A program made the position numbers and the translations under genes. The notes under the pieces were generated by a model. It was not told the origin of the DNA, searched no databases, and saw nothing but the letters and a program-made list of their open reading frames with translations. From Desulfonatronum sp. (lineage in GTDB: Bacteria > Desulfobacterota > Desulfovibrionia > Desulfovibrionales > Desulfonatronaceae), in contig SKYX01000301.1 in NCBI GenBank assembly GCA_007127655.1, positions 1-17,118 of the forward strand: 17,118 nucleotides of DNA, read 5' to 3'. Positions 14,832 to 17,118 of this stretch are shown piece after piece (within the stretch, counting starts at the first letter, position 1; each line of letters starts with the position of its first letter).

Positions 14832-15104
14832 TTATTCGGATTTACGGGTGCTCGGATTTACCGGTGCTCTGTATCGCAGCTGCTCGGTATCAATTCCGAG
14901 TGTTTGAGGGCTGTGGTCGATATAGAATTCTCCTTCTTCCTCATAAATATATGCATCACTGTCCAATATTTGAATTTCCATGTCGGAATGGTATATATTG
15001 TAGTCAGTAAATGTTTTGTCGTCGTTGTATACACGAAGGAAAAAACTGTTGTCTGTTGATTTGCATAATATTCCTTTGAGGTTGTCATTTTTTTGAATTC
15101 TCAT
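14832..15104 (-). CDS. Hypothetical protein in the AT-rich insert
   Basis: A 90-residue reading frame with plausible protein character: alternating polar and aromatic strands (DNSFFLRVYNDDKTFTDYN), an acidic stretch (DSDAYIYEEEGEFYIDHSP) and no membrane helix. I recognise no family. It is likely beta-rich. The opposite-strand frame over the same DNA is full of hydrophobic and Val-Cys-rich runs and looks like a shadow. The ATG has no good ribosome site. A 16-base tandem repeat covers the last codons, so the C-terminus may have been changed by a local duplication. It lies about 180 bases after the next gene upstream and may not be in the same transcript. Confidence 0.55.
   Translation of the reverse strand: MRIQKNDNLKGILCKSTDNSFFLRVYNDDKTFTDYNIYHSDMEIQILDSDAYIYEEEGEFYIDHSPQTLGIDTEQLRYRAPVNPSTRKSE
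14836..14867. repeat. 16-bp tandem direct repeat (two copies)
   Basis: TCGGATTTACGGGTGC (14836-14851) is followed directly by TCGGATTTACCGGTGC (14852-14867), with one mismatch. It lies at the 3' end of the 90-residue gene and about 190 bases into the AT-rich insert. Confidence 0.85.
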
Positions 15105-15285
15105 CTTGTATAATCCAGTGATTGTAGAAGATAATTCTCATAATGATTTTGGCCTGATGAATAGAAGTCAAAATCCTTAAATATCTGAACACATTGAAAA
15201 ATAGATTGGCTTATCATTTGTCCATTTGCAAATAATGAAGGTCTGTAGCAGTTCGATTACTCCATGTAGTATAATTTTTATGGTT
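15105..15285. other. AT-rich intergenic stretch
   Basis: These 181 bases are strongly AT-rich and hold no convincing reading frame. A TATAAT sequence on the plus strand at about 15,109-15,114 lies by chance in AT-rich DNA. I see no clear hairpin or RNA gene. Confidence 0.4.
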
Positions 15286-15846
15286 TTAACCTAAATCATT
15301 AAAATTGAACTCCTTGCCCATCGCATACAGCTCCTCGGAACTCAAAATATTTTCCATCTGCTTGAACGTAATGATAAAGTCTTCCTTGGAGTATTTTTTG
15401 TCCAACTGCTTATGCAGCGTCTTATGGAATAACTGGATTGCTTCTGGGTGCAAGCCAATAACACGCATGCCTTTCACGATTTGCCGATCAAGAAAAAAGA
15501 AGCTGATCCCGTTGCGAGTGTCGCTCAGAAAATGGTTTATGGATTCCATGTATGACTGGTTTTCCAATCCAAGACATGCATTGAAATTAGTTTCCACAAG
15601 CATACCATTTGGAAATTTGAATATCCAATACGCGATAGGTATTATTGTTTCACTTTCATAGTAAGAATATCCGACAAGCGGGGATTGAAGCGTTTTCAGC
15701 TCTACTGAAGACATGTTGAAATAGTTGACTATTACATTCATGCCATAAACTGGATACCCAATTTCAAGCATGCACCCTTCCTGATTTGGAACATTGAAAG
15801 GTGCGGGCTTTCCAACAACGATTTTGGTAAATCCTTCTTCTAGCAT
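15286..15846 (-). CDS. Uncharacterised protein, second gene of an AbrB-like two-gene module
   Basis: A 186-residue soluble protein of mixed alpha/beta look. The N-terminal half is beta-rich (MLEIGYPVYGMNVIVNYFNM; ETIIPIAYWIFKFPNGMLVE). The C-terminal half is helical (HPEAIQLFHKTLHKQLDKK; FIITFKQMENILSSEELYAM). No signal peptide, membrane helix or known catalytic motif is apparent, and I recognise no family. It starts four bases after the stop of the AbrB-like gene, so the two are almost certainly one transcript and may act together. AT-rich codon use differs sharply from the flagellar and suf genes, which points to recent acquisition. A toxin role by analogy with AbrB-type antitoxin operons is only a hypothesis, since toxins of that kind have recognisable folds not seen here. 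Confidence 0.72.
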   Translation of the reverse strand: MLEEGFTKIVVGKPAPFNVPNQEGCMLEIGYPVYGMNVIVNYFNMSSVELKTLQSPLVGYSYYESETIIPIAYWIFKFPNGMLVETNFNACLGLENQSYMESINHFLSDTRNGISFFFLDRQIVKGMRVIGLHPEAIQLFHKTLHKQLDKKYSKEDFIITFKQMENILSSEELYAMGKEFNFNDLG

Positions 15847-15850
15847 GGGA

Positions 15851-16282
15851 CTATTTTTTCTTCCGATTAAGTATTATTTGTTCACCACTGCAGATAATGT
15901 CAAACTCATCATCTGGAACAAATTTTTCTTCATCACTCCTGTCTTTATTCAAATTCTCAACTGTAACAGGTTTGATAATTATATTACCTCTTTTTCCAAC
16001 AACAGCGACGTGTTTTGACGAAATCTTGGTTTTTGTTTCAGTCGTCTCGTAAGGAAAAATCTGTCCTGTTCTCTGGCCTGCTTCGGCACTTATCTGATAA
16101 AACAAGGGCAATATTATATTAAACTCGTCGCAGAAGCTGTTAATGTTGATTTTTTCTCCTTCGACAAGTGCTTTGCCCCTCTCAATATACACATTAACAA
16201 GTTCGGTCATTCTTTCATCAGACAAAGTCCGCTCTTTTCTATTGCTTTTTGGCGTGGTTTCCTGAGATTCGATGTTCGTCAT
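15851..16282 (-). CDS. Uncharacterised protein with AbrB-like C-terminal domain
   Basis: A 143-residue protein in two parts. The first 85 residues start with a charged tail and continue as a helical region (RMTELVNVYIERGKALVEG, SFCDEFNIILPLFYQISAEAG) that I do not recognise. Residues about 90-140 (VAVVGKRGNIII, then FVPDDEFDIICSGEQIILNRKKK) follow the swapped-hairpin AbrB/SpoVT pattern of a glycine-centred first strand, a short helix-like insert, an acidic turn and a final strand ending in basic residues. The insert between the halves is longer and lysine/asparagine-rich compared with normal AbrB. AbrB domains bind DNA as dimers. An AGGAG ribosome site seven bases before the ATG supports the start. 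It is the first gene of its transcript, with an inverted repeat upstream that could be its own operator. The AbrB assignment is by eye. Confidence 0.7.
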   Translation of the reverse strand: MTNIESQETTPKSNRKERTLSDERMTELVNVYIERGKALVEGEKININSFCDEFNIILPLFYQISAEAGQRTGQIFPYETTETKTKISSKHVAVVGKRGNIIIKPVTVENLNKDRSDEEKFVPDDEFDIICSGEQIILNRKKK

Positions 16283-16283
16283 G

Positions 16284-16329
16284 GTTTGCTCCTGTTTGGT
16301 TGATGTATAAACTCAAAGTAGTTTCTACT
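16284..16329 (-). promoter_or_regulatory. Upstream region of the AbrB-like gene with inverted repeat
   Basis: AGTAG-TTT-CTACT at 16317-16329 is a perfect inverted repeat with three bases between the arms. On the minus strand it lies just before a TATACA box (a possible -10) and about 35-47 bases before the ATG. No good -35 box is seen. The position would suit an operator for autoregulation; this is inference. Confidence 0.4.
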
Positions 16330-16350
16330 CTTATCCTAATGCCTTGTAAA

Positions 16351-16373
16351 TACCAGGGAAATTCGCCCTGGGG
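16351..16373 (-). terminator. Hairpin downstream of the multi-pass membrane protein gene
   Basis: CCAGGG (16353-16358) and CCCTGG (16366-16371) form a perfect six-pair stem with a seven-base loop, about 32 bases after the stop of the minus-strand membrane protein gene. The stretch after it on the minus strand is only modestly T-rich, so it may be a weak terminator or a stabilising 3' hairpin. It also marks the edge between the AT-rich insert and GC-rich DNA. Confidence 0.4.
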
Positions 16374-16403
16374 CTAAAGGTTGCGGAGATTATTGTCCGG
16401 AGC

Positions 16404-17075
16404 CTACCCCGTGACCAAGCGCCATGCCGTGGGGGACATGGCCAGCAATGCGGACAACCAGGTTCGCCAACACCGGAAGTATTCAAGCAGAAATAGCATT
16501 CTTGGGGCCAGGTAGAACATGGCAAACGGGACGCTCATCAAGATGACCATCAGGCCCGTCATAAATATGTTGCCCTGACCAGCGCCGGCCACGCTTTCTA
16601 CGAAAAGGCCGTCCCACCAAACTAGAATGATCACAAGGGATATGTAAATCAAGGCATCGGCAATTTGTTCTTTCCGCTTTCCCCTGGGATCGGCTTCGTG
16701 CTCTTTCCCGATTGGAATCAGAGCCCAGACGGTGAAGATCGTAGGCAAAAGCCCTACGCCAAAGGTCAGGAAAATTTCCACAGTTGGCGAGACTTCCAGG
16801 ACTTCAGCCGCAAAATTCGCGCAGGTAATGAACAGGCCCAGGTGCATAACGCCCAAGACCAGAAAGAGCAGGCAGGCGTATCCACCCCATTCAGGTTGCT
16901 GGGCCAGTCGAGCGCGAAGCGGTCTGCTTTTCAGCCCGGCACCAAGGGCATGGAGAAGTACGGCAGCCAGCATCAACCAACCAAATCGCGGATCAAAACC
17001 TTGAGTGTCCGAGACCCACGCGTAGAGGTGCGGGACAATCAGAAGATTGGCCAGGAATATGAACAGATCGAACAT
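16404..17075 (-). CDS. Multi-pass membrane protein of unknown function
   Basis: A 223-residue integral membrane protein with about six hydrophobic segments (about 2-20, 31-47, 65-88, 100-122, 138-157 and 168-195). The start MFDLFIFLANLLIVPHLYAW and the internal PTIFTVWALIPIGKEHE and FAMFYLAPRMLFLLE look like a coherent membrane family, but I do not recognise it. A charged loop (about 124-137, EHEADPRGKRKEQ) is probably cytoplasmic. GC content is high, as in the core genes, so it belongs to the host background. It starts four bases after the stop of the gene before it on the same strand and is probably part of an operon that extends beyond the window. Confidence 0.78.
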   Translation of the reverse strand: MFDLFIFLANLLIVPHLYAWVSDTQGFDPRFGWLMLAAVLLHALGAGLKSRPLRARLAQQPEWGGYACLLFLVLGVMHLGLFITCANFAAEVLEVSPTVEIFLTFGVGLLPTIFTVWALIPIGKEHEADPRGKRKEQIADALIYISLVIILVWWDGLFVESVAGAGQGNIFMTGLMVILMSVPFAMFYLAPRMLFLLEYFRCWRTWLSALLAMSPTAWRLVTG

Positions 17076-17079
17076 TGTC

Positions 17080-17118
17080 TTACTTGATCCCCAAGGACTG
17101 GAGCCGGTCCATCAACCG
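17080..17118 (-). CDS. C-terminal end of a gene running out of the window
   Basis: An open minus-strand frame from the window edge encodes RLMDRLQSLGIK followed by TAA. The helical ending and the four-base gap to the next gene suggest a real coding end, but twelve residues are too few to name the product. Confidence 0.5.
   Translation of the reverse strand, partial: RLMDRLQSLGIK

Noticed and set aside
14784..15059. Plus-strand reading frame of 91 residues opposite the 90-residue gene
   Set aside because: Its composition (Val-, Phe- and Cys-rich runs) looks like an antisense shadow, while the minus-strand frame has ordinary protein character.
12495..16400. CRISPR array, IS element or second tRNA 3' end copy in the island
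   Set aside because: No regularly spaced repeats, no transposase frame and no copy of the tRNA 3' end could be found by reading the sequence.

Overview
The window is about 60% GC over most of its length. The order flhA-flhF-flhG-fliA-cheY, followed by fliL-like and chemotaxis genes, and a two-gene SUF system, point to a motile deltaproteobacterium, most likely a sulfate reducer of the Desulfovibrionales. This is judged from gene content and protein style only; no search was possible.

Region 1 (2-9811, + strand) is a tightly packed flagellar and chemotaxis operon. It holds the end of FlhA (export gate), FlhF and FlhG (flagellar placement and number), the flagellar sigma factor FliA, a single-domain CheY and a FliL-like membrane protein. 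Three little-described proteins follow: a 107-residue protein, a membrane-anchored coiled-coil protein and a possible FliK-like protein. The operon then runs through two housekeeping genes, dusB (tRNA dihydrouridine) and ispH (isoprenoid synthesis), joined by ATGA overlaps, and ends with cheV. Most junctions overlap or are separated by a few bases, so co-transcription and translational coupling are likely.

Region 2 (9820-12235, - strand) converges on cheV. It holds sufC, a single SufB/SufD-type scaffold gene, and a small membrane-bound YdjM-type hydrolase. This is a minimal iron-sulfur assembly set without SufS, SufE or SufU nearby.

Region 3 (12408-about 16330) starts with a tRNA-Val(CAC) gene and its terminator and looks like a tRNA-linked accessory island in two layers. 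The older, GC-rich layer holds two broken genes: a DUF4236-TPR gene with three frameshifts, and a WYL-domain regulator with a nonsense codon, a frameshift and a lost C-terminus. The newer, AT-rich layer (about 14,650-16,330) begins where WYL homology stops. It carries three minus-strand genes of unknown function, one with an AbrB-like C-terminal domain and an inverted repeat upstream of it. No intact integrase or transposase is visible.

Region 4 (16,404-17,118, - strand) returns to high GC, with a multi-pass membrane protein of unknown function and the last codons of the gene upstream of it.

The most interesting parts are the unknown AbrB-like two-gene module in the AT-rich insert, the decayed DUF4236-TPR/WYL cassette, the minimal SUF pair, the degenerate GTPase motifs of FlhF, and the undescribed flagellar-operon proteins.
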